The position numbers and the translations under genes were made by a program. The notes under the pieces are model-generated. The model ran no database searches, was not told where the DNA came from, and was given only the letters and a program-made list of their open reading frames with translations. DNA of 64,000 nt from Ramlibacter pallidus (GTDB lineage: Bacteria; Pseudomonadota; Gammaproteobacteria; Burkholderiales; Burkholderiaceae_C). This document shows, piece by piece, positions 6,665 through 18,257 of this stretch (its first letter is position 1; every line of letters starts with the position of its first letter). The stretch covers positions 310,001 to 374,000 of the forward strand of contig NZ_JADDIV010000005.1 in assembly GCF_015070875.1 (NCBI RefSeq). The letters run 5' to 3'.

Positions 6665-8260
6665 TTGACCGCTTCGCCCCTTTCCGCCGCCGTTTCCGCC
6701 TCTCCATCCCCGGTGGGCGGTCCCGAACTCGACGTGCTCGTGGTCGGCGGCGGGGTCAACGGCACCGGCATCGCCCGCGACCTCGCCGGCCGCGGCTGGC
6801 GCGTTGCCCTCTGCGAGCAGGACGACCTGGCCTCGCATACGTCGTCGGCCTCGACCAAGCTCGTGCACGGCGGCTTGCGCTACCTGGAGCATCTCGAGTT
6901 CGGGCTGGTGCGGCGCGCGCTGCAGGAACGCGAAGTGCTGATGCGCAGCGCGCCGCACATCATCCGGCCGCTGCGGTTCGTGATGCCGCACGACGCTTCG
7001 CTGCGGCCGGCCTGGCTGGTGCGGGCCGGGCTGTTCCTCTACGACCACCTCGCCGCGCGCGCAGTCCTGCCCGGATCGCGCGCGGTGGACCTGCAGGCGC
7101 ATTCGGCAGGCGCCACGCTGCAACCGCGGTTCCGGCGGGGCTTCGTCTACTCCGATGGCTGGGTGGACGACGCGCGCCTCGTGGCCCTCAATGCCGTCGA
7201 TGCGGGCGTGCGCGGCGCGCAGGTGTTCACCCGCACCCGCGTCACCCAGGCGGTACGCGGCGAGCACGGCTGGGACGTGGCGGTGCAGCCCGCGGCCGGC
7301 GCCCGACGCATCCTGCGCGCCCGCGCACTGGTGAACGCTGCAGGACCTTGGGCGGCGACATTCCTCCGGGACTCCGTGCGCGCCGGCGGCGCCGAAGCTC
7401 CCGCGCCGCGCAGCCTGCGGCTGGTGAAGGGCAGCCACATCGTGGTGGGCCGCTGCTTCGAGCACGACCACGCGTACCTGCTGCAGACCACCGACAAGCG
7501 CATCGTCTTCGCCATCCCGTATGAAGGGGCGTTCACGCTGATCGGCACCACGGACGTCGAGCACCCGGGCGAGGCGCGCAGCCCATGCATCGATGCCGCC
7601 GAAACCGCCTACCTCTGCGAACAGGCCAGCCGCTACTTCCGCACCCCGGTGCGCGAGACCGACGTCGTGTGGAGCTTCTCGGGCGTGCGCCCGCTGCTGG
7701 AGGACGAGAGCGCCGACCCGTCCGCCGTCACCCGCGACTACCTGCTGGACCTCGATACCGCCGGCGCGCCGCTGTTGTCGGTCTGGGGCGGCAAGCTCAC
7801 GACCGCGCGCAAGCTCTCGGAGGAAGCGGCCAGCCGGCTGGGCCGGGCGCTCGGCGATGGACGCGCGGCGTGGACCGCGCGGGCGGCACTGCCCGGCGGC
7901 GACTTCTCCGGCTGGATCGGCCGGCCGCAACGGCCGGACCTGGACTTCGAGCGGATGGTCGCCGCGGTGCAGCGCCGTTACGGCTGGCTCGCCCCTTCCG
8001 CCGCACGCCGGCTGGCGCGTGCGTACGGCAGCCGCGTCGACCGCGTGCTGCACGTGTCGCAGCGCGCGATGGGTGCCGAAGTCGCGCCGGGCCTGTGGGA
8101 AGCGGAACTGCAGTACCTGTGCCGTGAAGAGTGGGCGAGCACGGCCGACGACGTGCTGTGGCGGCGCAGCAAGCTGGGCTTGCACTACACCGCCGCGGAA
8201 CGCGAACGCGTCGCGTCCTGGCTGGCCGCGCATGCCGCGGGCTGGCGGGAGGCTGCGTGA
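6665..8260 (+). CDS. glpD: Glycerol-3-phosphate dehydrogenase (FAD-dependent)
   Basis: 531-aa flavoprotein that oxidises sn-glycerol-3-phosphate to dihydroxyacetone phosphate at the membrane and feeds electrons to quinone. The FAD motif VVGGGVNGTGIARDL is near residue 24, followed by STKLVHGGLRYLEH, diagnostic of GlpD. The TTG at 6665 lacks a strong ribosome-binding site; an in-frame ATT at 6617 follows AAGGAG, so the true start is uncertain. The stop overlaps the next ATG. It heads a glycerol uptake operon, which places import and oxidation under one promoter. Confidence 0.95.
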   Translation: MTASPLSAAVSASPSPVGGPELDVLVVGGGVNGTGIARDLAGRGWRVALCEQDDLASHTSSASTKLVHGGLRYLEHLEFGLVRRALQEREVLMRSAPHIIRPLRFVMPHDASLRPAWLVRAGLFLYDHLAARAVLPGSRAVDLQAHSAGATLQPRFRRGFVYSDGWVDDARLVALNAVDAGVRGAQVFTRTRVTQAVRGEHGWDVAVQPAAGARRILRARALVNAAGPWAATFLRDSVRAGGAEAPAPRSLRLVKGSHIVVGRCFEHDHAYLLQTTDKRIVFAIPYEGAFTLIGTTDVEHPGEARSPCIDAAETAYLCEQASRYFRTPVRETDVVWSFSGVRPLLEDESADPSAVTRDYLLDLDTAGAPLLSVWGGKLTTARKLSEEAASRLGRALGDGRAAWTARAALPGGDFSGWIGRPQRPDLDFERMVAAVQRRYGWLAPSAARRLARAYGSRVDRVLHVSQRAMGAEVAPGLWEAELQYLCREEWASTADDVLWRRSKLGLHYTAAERERVASWLAAHAAGWREAA

Positions 8261-9333
8261 TGCAGCTCGCGCTGGAACGCATCAGCAAGAAGGTCGGGGC
8301 GCAGCCCTGGCTGCACGAGATGAGCCTGGCCCCCCGGCCCGGCGCGGTGACGGTGCTGCTGGGTGCCACGCAGGCCGGCAAGACCAGCCTGATGCGCATC
8401 ATGGCCGGCCTCGACCAGCCCACCACCGGCAGCGTGCGGGTGGACGGCCAGGACGTGACCGGCCGGCCCGTGCGCGAGCGCGACGTGGCCATGGTCTACC
8501 AGCAGTTCATCAACTATCCGTCCTTCACGGTCGCCCAGAACATCGCGTCGCCGCTCAAGCTGCGCGGTGCGCAGGATGCGGCACGGCGGGTGCGCGAGCT
8601 CGCCGAGCGCCTGCACATCGACATGTTCCTGGACCGCTATCCGGCCGAGCTCTCCGGTGGACAGCAGCAGCGCGTCGCCCTGGCGCGGGCGCTCGCCAAG
8701 CAGGCGCCGCTGATGCTGCTGGACGAACCCCTCGTGAACCTGGACTACAAGCTGCGCGAGGAACTGCGCGACGAACTGGCCATGCTCTTCGCCGGCGGTG
8801 AATCGACAGTGGTGTACGCCACCACCGAACCGGGCGAGGCGCTGCTGCTCGGGGGCTACACCGCCGTCCTCGACGCGGGCGAGCTGCTGCAGTACGGGCC
8901 GACCTCCGAAGTGTTCCATGCGCCAGCGTCGCTGCGCGTGGCGCGTGCCTTCAGCGATCCGCCGATGAACCTGCTGGCGGCGGAAACCGCCTCGATCGGG
9001 GTGCGGCTGCAGGCCGGTCCCGACCTCTCCATCCCGCTGCCGGATGCCGCGTCCAAGGCGCTCACCATCGGGCTGCGCGCCAGCGCCCTGCGCGTGCAGC
9101 GGCGCGAAGGCGACGTCGCCCTGCAGGGCCGGGTGGAACTGGCGGAGATCTCCGGCTCCGACACCTTCGTGCACGTGCACACGCCGGTGGGCGAGATGGT
9201 CGCGCAGCTCACGGGCGTGCACCGCTTCGTGCTCGGCGAGGAGGTCACGCTGTACCTGCATCCCACCCAGGCCTATGTCTTCGACGCGGCCGGCAACCTG
9301 CTGGTGGCGCCGCGCCGCGCCACGGAGGCCTGA
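8260..9333 (+). CDS. glpS: Glycerol ABC importer ATPase GlpS
   Basis: 357-aa ATPase of the sugar-type (MalK-like) importer family with a C-terminal TOBE-like region. Walker A GATQAGKT (residues 35-42), Q-loop, signature LSGGQQQR (131-138) and Walker B LMLLDE (151-156) are intact. At the switch (H-loop) position the usual His is Thr189 (VVYATTEP instead of VVYVTHDQ). Translational coupling to glpD through ATGA, and a 3-bp gap before glpT. It pairs with GlpT as a heterodimer in known GlpVSTPQ systems of rhizobia. Confidence 0.92.
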   Translation: MQLALERISKKVGAQPWLHEMSLAPRPGAVTVLLGATQAGKTSLMRIMAGLDQPTTGSVRVDGQDVTGRPVRERDVAMVYQQFINYPSFTVAQNIASPLKLRGAQDAARRVRELAERLHIDMFLDRYPAELSGGQQQRVALARALAKQAPLMLLDEPLVNLDYKLREELRDELAMLFAGGESTVVYATTEPGEALLLGGYTAVLDAGELLQYGPTSEVFHAPASLRVARAFSDPPMNLLAAETASIGVRLQAGPDLSIPLPDAASKALTIGLRASALRVQRREGDVALQGRVELAEISGSDTFVHVHTPVGEMVAQLTGVHRFVLGEEVTLYLHPTQAYVFDAAGNLLVAPRRATEA

Positions 9334-9336
9334 CAC

Positions 9337-10409
9337 ATGGCCCGCATCGACCTCGACCTTGCCCACGCCTACCGCCCGAACCCGCGGGAAGACAGCGACT
9401 ACGCGCTGCTGCCGCTGAAGATGCGCTTCGAGGACGGCGGCGCCTATGCGCTGCTCGGCCCCTCGGGCTGCGGCAAGACGACGCTGCTGAACCTCGTCTC
9501 GGGCCTGCTGTCGCCCTCGCAGGGCACCGTGCATTTCGACGGCGCGGACGTCACGCACGCCTCGCCGCAGCAGCGCAACATCGCGCAGGTGTTCCAGTTC
9601 CCGGTCATCTACGACACGATGTCCGTGGCCCAGAACCTGGCCTTCCCGCTGCGCAACCGCAAGGTGCCGGAAGACCAGATCCGCCGGCGCGTCGCCGAGA
9701 TCGCGGAGATGCTGGACCTCTCCGGCGACCTGGACCGGCGCGCTTCGGGACTGTCGGCCGATGCCAAGCAGAAGATTTCGCTCGGCCGCGGGCTGGTGCG
9801 GCCGGACGTGTCGGCGGTGCTGTTCGACGAACCGCTGACGGTGATCGACCCGCACCTGAAGTGGCAGCTGCGCCGCAAGTTGAAGCAGATCCACCAGGAG
9901 CTGAAGCTCACGCTGGTCTACGTGACGCACGACCAGGTGGAGGCGCTCACCTTCGCCGACCAGGTGGTGGTGATGACGCGAGGGCGCTCGGTGCAGGTCG
10001 GCACCGCCGAGGCGCTGTTCGAGCGGCCGCAGCACACCTTCGTGGGCCACTTCATCGGCTCGCCGGGAATGAACTTCCTGCAGGCGCGGGCCGAAGGCGG
10101 ACGCCTGCAGGTGCCCGGCGTGGACCTTTCGCTGCCGGCGGGTCGCGCGCTGGCCGACGGCGACTACAAGCTGGGCGTGCGGCCCGAGTACGTCACCCTG
10201 GCGCAGCCGCTGGCGCCGGGCGCGTTGCCGGCGACCGTCACGCGCATCCAGGACGTCGGCACCCACCTGCTGCTCACCGCCGAAGCCGGCGGCCAGCCGC
10301 TGAAGGCGAGGCTCGCACCCGGGCTCGCGGTGCCCGCGAAAGGCGAGACCACCTGGCTGCAGGTGGTCGGCGAGCACACCTGCTTCTACGCCAACGAGGA
10401 GCTCGTCGC

Positions 10410-10413
<4 letters not shown>
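9337..10413 (+). CDS. glpT: Glycerol ABC importer ATPase GlpT
   Basis: 358-aa partner ATPase, not the major-facilitator glycerol-3-phosphate transporter of the same name. Walker A GPSGCGKTT (residues 41-49), Walker B VLFDEP (161-166) and H-loop VTHDQ with His198 are intact. The ABC signature is degenerate: LSADAKQ at 139-145 in place of LSGGQ. The degeneracy is complementary to that in GlpS. Its stop overlaps the glpP start (ATGA). Confidence 0.92.
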
Positions 10414-12106
<1,693 letters not shown>

Positions 12107-12115
12107 GAGCAAGCG

Positions 12116-12424
12116 ATGTTCGACTGGATGGTCTGGACGACGCCGGTGGCGGTGTTCTTCACCTGCATCGCACTGCTGCTCGCGGGCATGACGGTGTGGG
12201 AGCTGAAGTCGCCCACCCGCCTCACCAAGGGGTTCCTGCCGATCGCCACCACCCGCGGCGACCGGCTGTTCATCGGCCTGCTCACCGCGGGCTACATCAA
12301 CCTGGCCTTCATCGGGCTGGCGGGCAAGTTCGCCCAGTGGTTCTCGCTGGAGCAGGAACCCAGCATCTGGATCAGTTTCGTCGTCTCGATGGCGGTGCTG
12401 GCGCTGGTCATGCGGCGCGGCTGA
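12116..12424 (+). CDS. DUF2160 family small membrane protein
   Basis: 102-aa protein with three predicted membrane segments (about residues 9-28, 50-70 and 85-99). Proteins of the DUF2160 family are found in glycerol-importer operons between the permease and binding-protein genes, so an accessory role in the transporter is likely, but no function has been shown that I know of. It starts 9 bp after glpQ with a GGAGCAAGCG leader and lies upstream of a hairpin that precedes glpV. Confidence 0.85.
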   Translation: MFDWMVWTTPVAVFFTCIALLLAGMTVWELKSPTRLTKGFLPIATTRGDRLFIGLLTAGYINLAFIGLAGKFAQWFSLEQEPSIWISFVVSMAVLALVMRRG

Positions 12425-12442
12425 CCGCAAGCGACAGGGATG

Positions 12443-12468
12443 CGGCCCGGGTGCTTCCCCGGGGGCCG
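12443..12468 (+). other. Intergenic hairpin before glpV
   Basis: CGGCCCGGG (12443-12451) pairs with CCCGGGGGCCG (12458-12468) with a small bulge, and there is no T-run. Such hairpins between permease and binding-protein genes often stabilise the binding-protein mRNA, which must be made in excess. Inference from position. Confidence 0.35.
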
Positions 12469-12514
12469 TCCGGACCTCACTGCACGTCGGGGAAGCGAAC
12501 ACGAGGAGATTCCC

Positions 12515-14245
<1,731 letters not shown>

Positions 14246-14252
14246 GCGCGGC

Positions 14253-14306
14253 CTCGGCCCCGCGAGAGCCGCGCCTGCGAGGCCGCTCTCGCGCGGGCCG
14301 AGTTTT
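14253..14306 (+). terminator. Rho-independent terminator of the glp operon
   Basis: A 17-bp stem, with CTCGGCCCCGCGAGAGC (14253-14269) pairing with 14285-14302 with one bulged base, is followed directly by TTTT. It separates the structural genes from glpR, so glpR is probably expressed from its own promoter or by read-through. Confidence 0.75.
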
Positions 14307-14377
14307 CCCTGTCACGGCCCTGGCGCGGTTCTCGCTACAGTCGCTTACATGATCCCCGCAGGACGGAAAGCCCGGTC

Positions 14378-15151
14378 GTGAACGGCACCAATCCGAGGCA
14401 GCTGAAGCTGCTGGCCGTGGTGCAGGAGAGCGGCTCGGCGACGGTGGAGCAGCTGGCCGAACGCCTGGGGGTCGCCTTGCAGACGGTGCGCCGCGACGTG
14501 CAGCGGCTGGCGGACGCCGGCCTGCTGGCACGCTTCCACGGCGGTGTGCGCACGCCGGGCTCGACGACCGAGAACCTCGGCTACCAGCAGCGGGAAAGCA
14601 TCAACGCCGCCGGCAAGGCCAGCATCGCGCGGCTGGTGGCGAGCCAGGTGCCGAACGGCTGCTCCCTCATGCTGAACATCGGGACCACGACCGAAGCGAT
14701 CGCCCGTGCGCTAGTGCACCACCGCGGGCTGCGCGTGATCACCAACAACCTGAACGTCGCGGCCATCCTCTGCGGCAACCCCGAATGCGAAGTGATCGTC
14801 GCCGGCGGCATGGTGCGCAGCCGCGACCGCGGCATCATCGGCGAGCCGGCGGTGGACTTCATCCGGCAGTTCAAGGTGGACATCGCGATCGTCGGCATCT
14901 CGGGCATCGAGACCGACGGGACCTTGCGCGATTTCGACTACCGCGAGGTGAAGGTGGCGCAAACCATCATCGAGCGTTCGCGCGAGGTGTGGCTGGCCGC
15001 GGACAAGAGCAAGTTCAACCGCCCCGCGATGGTCGAACTGGCGCGGCTGGACCAGATCGACCGGCTGTTCACGGACGCGCCGCCGCCCGAGCCCTTCCCG
15101 GCATTGCTCGAAGAAGCCCAGGTCCGCTGCGACGTCGCCCGCGAGGCCTGA
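14378..15151 (+). CDS. glpR: DeoR-family glycerol regulon repressor
   Basis: 257-aa regulator. N-terminal DeoR helix-turn-helix (SATVEQLAERLGVALQTVRR near residues 19-38) followed by the DeoRC sensor domain that binds phosphorylated sugars or polyols, with the conserved LNIGTTTEAIARAL segment. GTG start preceded by GGAAAG. Its place directly after glpV makes it the likely repressor of the glp operon, relieved by glycerol-3-phosphate; inferred from family and context. Confidence 0.88.
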   Translation: MNGTNPRQLKLLAVVQESGSATVEQLAERLGVALQTVRRDVQRLADAGLLARFHGGVRTPGSTTENLGYQQRESINAAGKASIARLVASQVPNGCSLMLNIGTTTEAIARALVHHRGLRVITNNLNVAAILCGNPECEVIVAGGMVRSRDRGIIGEPAVDFIRQFKVDIAIVGISGIETDGTLRDFDYREVKVAQTIIERSREVWLAADKSKFNRPAMVELARLDQIDRLFTDAPPPEPFPALLEEAQVRCDVAREA

Positions 15152-15157
15152 CCCGCT

Positions 15158-16060
15158 TCAGCGCCCATCGGCGCGGAACTGCAGGATCTCCTGGCGCGCG
15201 AAGTCGATGAACGCCCGGGTGCGCGCCGGCAGCAGGCGTGCGTGCGGGTAGACGATGCTGATCGGCCGCGGCGGCAGCTCGAAATCCTCCAGCACGACGC
15301 GCAGCTTCCGCTCGCGCACCAGCTGCTCCACCTGGTACGAGAAGAACATCCCGAGGCCGGCGCCTTCGGCGCAGGCCTGCACCGTGGGCCACACGTGGTT
15401 GAACTCCAGGTTGCCGGTGACCGCGACCTGGAACACGCGTCCGCCCTCCTGGAAGTTGCCCCAGGTGGTGCGGCTGGCGCCCACGATGCGCACGCAGTTG
15501 TGCCGCGCCAGCTCGCGCGGGTGCCGCGGCGTGCCGTGCCTGCGCAGGTAGGCCGGCGTGCCGACCACGACGCGGCGGATGTGCCCGAGGTTCTGCGCGA
15601 CCAGTGAAGAGTCCTCCAGGTTGCCGATGCGGATGCCGAGGTCGAGGCCTTCCTCCAGCAGGTTGACCACGCGGTCCAGCAGCAGCGTCGTGCAGCGCAG
15701 GCCGGGATGGCGCTGCACGAAGCGCGTGACGACCGGCGCCACGTGCATCTGCCCGAACAGCACCGGCGCGGTGATCTGCAGGTGCCCCGTCGGCGCCGAG
15801 GTTTCCGCCCGCAGCGCGGCTTCGGCCTCGTCGAGGCCGGCCAGCAGTTGGCGGCAGCGTTCGAGGTGTTGCCTCCCTTCCTCGGTGAGCGTGATGCGCC
15901 GCGTGGTGCGGTGGAACAGCCGCGCGCCGAGCTGCGCCTCGTAGGCCGCCAGCGAGCGCACGACGGCGGGCAGGGAGCTGCCCAGTTCGCGCGCCGCGCC
16001 GGTCAGGCTGCCCGCATCGGCGATCCGCACGAAGATCTGCATCGCCTTGAACTTGTCCAT
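15158..16060 (-). CDS. LysR family transcriptional regulator
   Basis: 300-aa LysR protein of the common CrgA-like subgroup: winged helix at residues 5-60 (ADAGSLTGAARELGSSLPAV) then a type-2 periplasmic-fold effector domain. Divergent from a GST-PNPOx gene pair, which it probably controls. A perfect GCTTCGAAGC palindrome lies 13 bp upstream of its start. It is convergent with glpR with a 6-bp gap. Effector unknown. Confidence 0.9.
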   Translation of the reverse strand: MDKFKAMQIFVRIADAGSLTGAARELGSSLPAVVRSLAAYEAQLGARLFHRTTRRITLTEEGRQHLERCRQLLAGLDEAEAALRAETSAPTGHLQITAPVLFGQMHVAPVVTRFVQRHPGLRCTTLLLDRVVNLLEEGLDLGIRIGNLEDSSLVAQNLGHIRRVVVGTPAYLRRHGTPRHPRELARHNCVRIVGASRTTWGNFQEGGRVFQVAVTGNLEFNHVWPTVQACAEGAGLGMFFSYQVEQLVRERKLRVVLEDFELPPRPISIVYPHARLLPARTRAFIDFARQEILQFRADGR

Positions 16061-16073
16061 GCCGGGGATTATT

Positions 16074-16083
16074 GCTTCGAAGC
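16074..16083. promoter_or_regulatory. Palindrome in the LysR/GST intergenic region
   Basis: GCTTCGAAGC, a perfect 10-bp inverted repeat, lies 14 bp before the LysR start and about 86 bp before the GST start. It is a candidate autoregulatory LysR site; no proof. Confidence 0.35.
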
Positions 16084-16168
16084 GCAGCAGTCTCCTGCAA
16101 GCAGCGCCATTTATTCAGGATGCCGGAGCAAACAGAATCCGCCCGCACTCCACGGAAAAGGACCTCCC

Positions 16169-16804
16169 ATGACCGCCCAACCTACCAAGCCCATCAAGCT
16201 GTACCGCATGGCCTTGTCCGGCCACTGCCACCGCGTCGAACTGCTGCTGTCCCTGCTGGGACTGCCGTACGAACTGGTCGACGTGGACATCAAGGCCGGC
16301 GAGCACAAGCAACCTGCCTTCCTGGCGCGCAACTGCTTCGGCCAGGTGCCCGTCATCGAGGACGGCGAGCTCACGCTGGCCGATTCCAACGCCATCCTGG
16401 TGTACCTGGAAGGGCGCTACGCACCGGGCAGCTGGATGCCGCGCGACCCGGTGGCGGCGGCGCAGGTCCAGCGCTGGCTCTCCGTCGCGGCGGGCCCGCT
16501 GGCGTACGGACCTGCGGTCGCCCGCGTGATCGCGCTGTTCGGCCGGCCCGACGATCCCGCGCCCTACGTGGCCCGCAGCCGCCAGCTGCTCGCCGTGATG
16601 GAAGGCGAGCTGGCGTCACGCCCCTGGCTGGCCGGCGACGCGGCGACGCTGGCGGACCTCGCGAACTATGCCTACGTGGCACGGGCGCCGGAAGGCGGCG
16701 TGTCGCTGCAGGAATACCCGCGCCTGCGCGACTGGCTGCAGCGGCTGGAGGCCTTGCCCGGCTTCGTGCCCTTCGCGCGCAGCCCGATCGGGCTGGCCGC
16801 ATGA
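16169..16804 (+). CDS. Glutathione S-transferase family protein
   Basis: 211-aa cytosolic GST: N-terminal thioredoxin fold (MALSGHCHRVELLLSLLGL at about residues 14-32, with the cis-proline segment GQVPVIEDGE and the glutathione-binding DSNAI) and an all-helical C-terminal domain. A Ser/Cys in the SGHCHR segment could activate glutathione, typical of bacterial beta- or Nu-like members. ATG at 16169 follows AAAAGGA. Coupled by ATGA overlap to a PNPOx-like gene, which suggests a joint detoxification role. Confidence 0.9.
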   Translation: MTAQPTKPIKLYRMALSGHCHRVELLLSLLGLPYELVDVDIKAGEHKQPAFLARNCFGQVPVIEDGELTLADSNAILVYLEGRYAPGSWMPRDPVAAAQVQRWLSVAAGPLAYGPAVARVIALFGRPDDPAPYVARSRQLLAVMEGELASRPWLAGDAATLADLANYAYVARAPEGGVSLQEYPRLRDWLQRLEALPGFVPFARSPIGLAA

Positions 16805-17712
16805 ACACGGCGGCGCCGGGTTGGCACCCGGGCGAGCGTGCCTTGCAGGCACGGGCCGGGGTCTCCGCGCGGATGGCGGACGTCGGCAGCCGCGTGCTGC
16901 GCGACCACATGCCCGACCAGCACCGGTCCTTCTTCACGCTGCTGCCTTTCCTGCTGGCGGGGACGGTCGATGCCAGCGGCCAGCCGCGCGTGTCGCTGTT
17001 CACCGGCGCGCCGGGCTTCGCGCACTCGCCCCAGCCGAGGGTGCTGCGCGTCGATGCGGCGGCGGGCGCGCGCGGGCACGCGGACGAAGACCTGGCCGTC
17101 GGCGCGCCTGTGGGGCTGCTCGGGATCGAGGCGCACACGGGGCGTCGCAACCGCATGAACGGGTGGATCGAAGCCCTGGACGATCGCGGCTTCGCGGTGC
17201 GCGTCGGCCAGAGCTTCGGCAACTGCCCGAAGTACATCCACCCGCGGCAAGCGGTGCATGGCGCGGCCGGCGGTCCCGTGGAGCATGCGACGCACGGTGC
17301 GCTGGACGCCGCGGGCCAGGCCCTCGTCGCGGCGGCGGACACCTTCTTCATCGCCACGGCACACCCCGACGCGCTGCGCAGCGACGACCCGGTTGCCGGC
17401 GTCGACGTCTCGCACCGCGGTGGCCCGGCGGGTTTCGTGCGCGTGCAGGACGCGGCCACGCTGCTGGTGCCGGACTACGTCGGCAACTCCTTCTTCAACA
17501 CCTTCGGCAACCTGCAGCTGGAGCCGCGCTGCGCGCTGCTGTTCATCGACTTCGCCACCGGCGAGCGGCTGCACCTGGTCGCGCGCGGCGAGGTGCTGTG
17601 GGAGGGGCCCGAGCGCGAAGCGCTGCCCGGTGCGCTGCGCGTGCTGCGCCTGTCCGTCAGCGAAGTGCGGCGGACGACCGGCGGCCTGCCGCTGCGCTGG
17701 CTGCCGGCTTGA
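16801..17712 (+). CDS. Pyridoxamine 5'-phosphate oxidase-like flavin-binding protein
   Basis: 303-aa protein with a split-barrel flavin-binding fold. The stretch RHSFFTLLPF...GTVDASGQPRVSLFTG and the later FGNCPKYIHPR (the proper spelling here is SFGNCPKYIHPRQAV) are hallmarks of this family; a second half-barrel is at about residues 180-290. Often annotated as FAD-binding or PNPOx-family oxidoreductase; no specific substrate can be assigned. Starts within the GST stop codon, so translation is coupled. Its 3' end overlaps the convergent Lrp gene by 56 bp. Confidence 0.82.
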   Translation: MNTAAPGWHPGERALQARAGVSARMADVGSRVLRDHMPDQHRSFFTLLPFLLAGTVDASGQPRVSLFTGAPGFAHSPQPRVLRVDAAAGARGHADEDLAVGAPVGLLGIEAHTGRRNRMNGWIEALDDRGFAVRVGQSFGNCPKYIHPRQAVHGAAGGPVEHATHGALDAAGQALVAAADTFFIATAHPDALRSDDPVAGVDVSHRGGPAGFVRVQDAATLLVPDYVGNSFFNTFGNLQLEPRCALLFIDFATGERLHLVARGEVLWEGPEREALPGALRVLRLSVSEVRRTTGGLPLRWLPA

Positions 17713-18169
17713 GGAGAGGCGGCGCGCGCAGGGGCACGGGCGTGGACTGGACCAGCGAGGTCGTGGTCTGGCCGTAGGGCAGGAAGCGGTCCAGCAGTTC
17801 GTCGAGCCGTTCGACGCTCTCGAGGTAGACCTTCAGGATGAAGCAGTCCTCGCCGGTCACGCGGTGGCATTCGGCGACCTGCGGCAGGGCGCCGGCGAGC
17901 TCCGCGATGCGGGCGAGCTGGCCCGGCGCCGGCCGCACCCGCACGTAGGCCGTGAGCGGCCAGCCCAGCGCGACCGGGTCCAGCTCCACGCGGTAACCGC
18001 GGATGACGCCGGCCTCTTCCAGCCGCGCGAGCCGCTCGCGCACGGTGGGGGCGGACAACCCCATGCCGCGCGCCAGGTCGGCGATCGCGGCGCGCGGTTC
18101 GGCTTGCAGTCGCTGCACCAGTTCGACGTTGCGGCTGTCCTGCAGCAGCTTGTGGGCAAGTGGATGCAC
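17657..18169 (-). CDS. Lrp/AsnC family transcriptional regulator
   Basis: 170-aa regulator with N-terminal helix-turn-helix (AAIADLARGMGLSAPTVRER, about residues 23-42) and a C-terminal RAM ligand domain (VTGEDCFILKVYLESVERLD). The GTG at 18169 is selected because GAAGGTGAT precedes it and the family rarely has a longer leader; upstream ATGs exist. The last ~18 residues overlap the convergent PNPOx gene. Divergent from an amino-acid-exporter-like gene, a classic Lrp arrangement for exporting an excess amino acid. Confidence 0.88.
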   Translation of the reverse strand: MHPLAHKLLQDSRNVELVQRLQAEPRAAIADLARGMGLSAPTVRERLARLEEAGVIRGYRVELDPVALGWPLTAYVRVRPAPGQLARIAELAGALPQVAECHRVTGEDCFILKVYLESVERLDELLDRFLPYGQTTTSLVQSTPVPLRAPPLLKPAASAAAGRRSSAALR

Positions 18170-18177
18170 GGGATCAC

Positions 18178-18190
18178 CTTCGATTCGAAG
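18178..18190. promoter_or_regulatory. Palindrome between lrp-like and exporter genes
   Basis: CTTCGATTCGAAG is a perfect inverted repeat 8 bp before the Lrp start and 67 bp before the divergent exporter start. Candidate Lrp operator. Confidence 0.4.
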
Positions 18191-18257
18191 CGAAAGAAGC
18201 CTGCGGGGCGACGCAAAGTGCATGGACCCGGACCAGGGCACGCGGAAGAATACCCCG

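Noticed and set aside
8185..10377. 730-codon open frame antisense to glpS and glpT
   Set aside because: It is the reverse shadow of two well-motifed ATPase genes in GC-rich DNA; no domain features, low-complexity His/Arg-rich composition.
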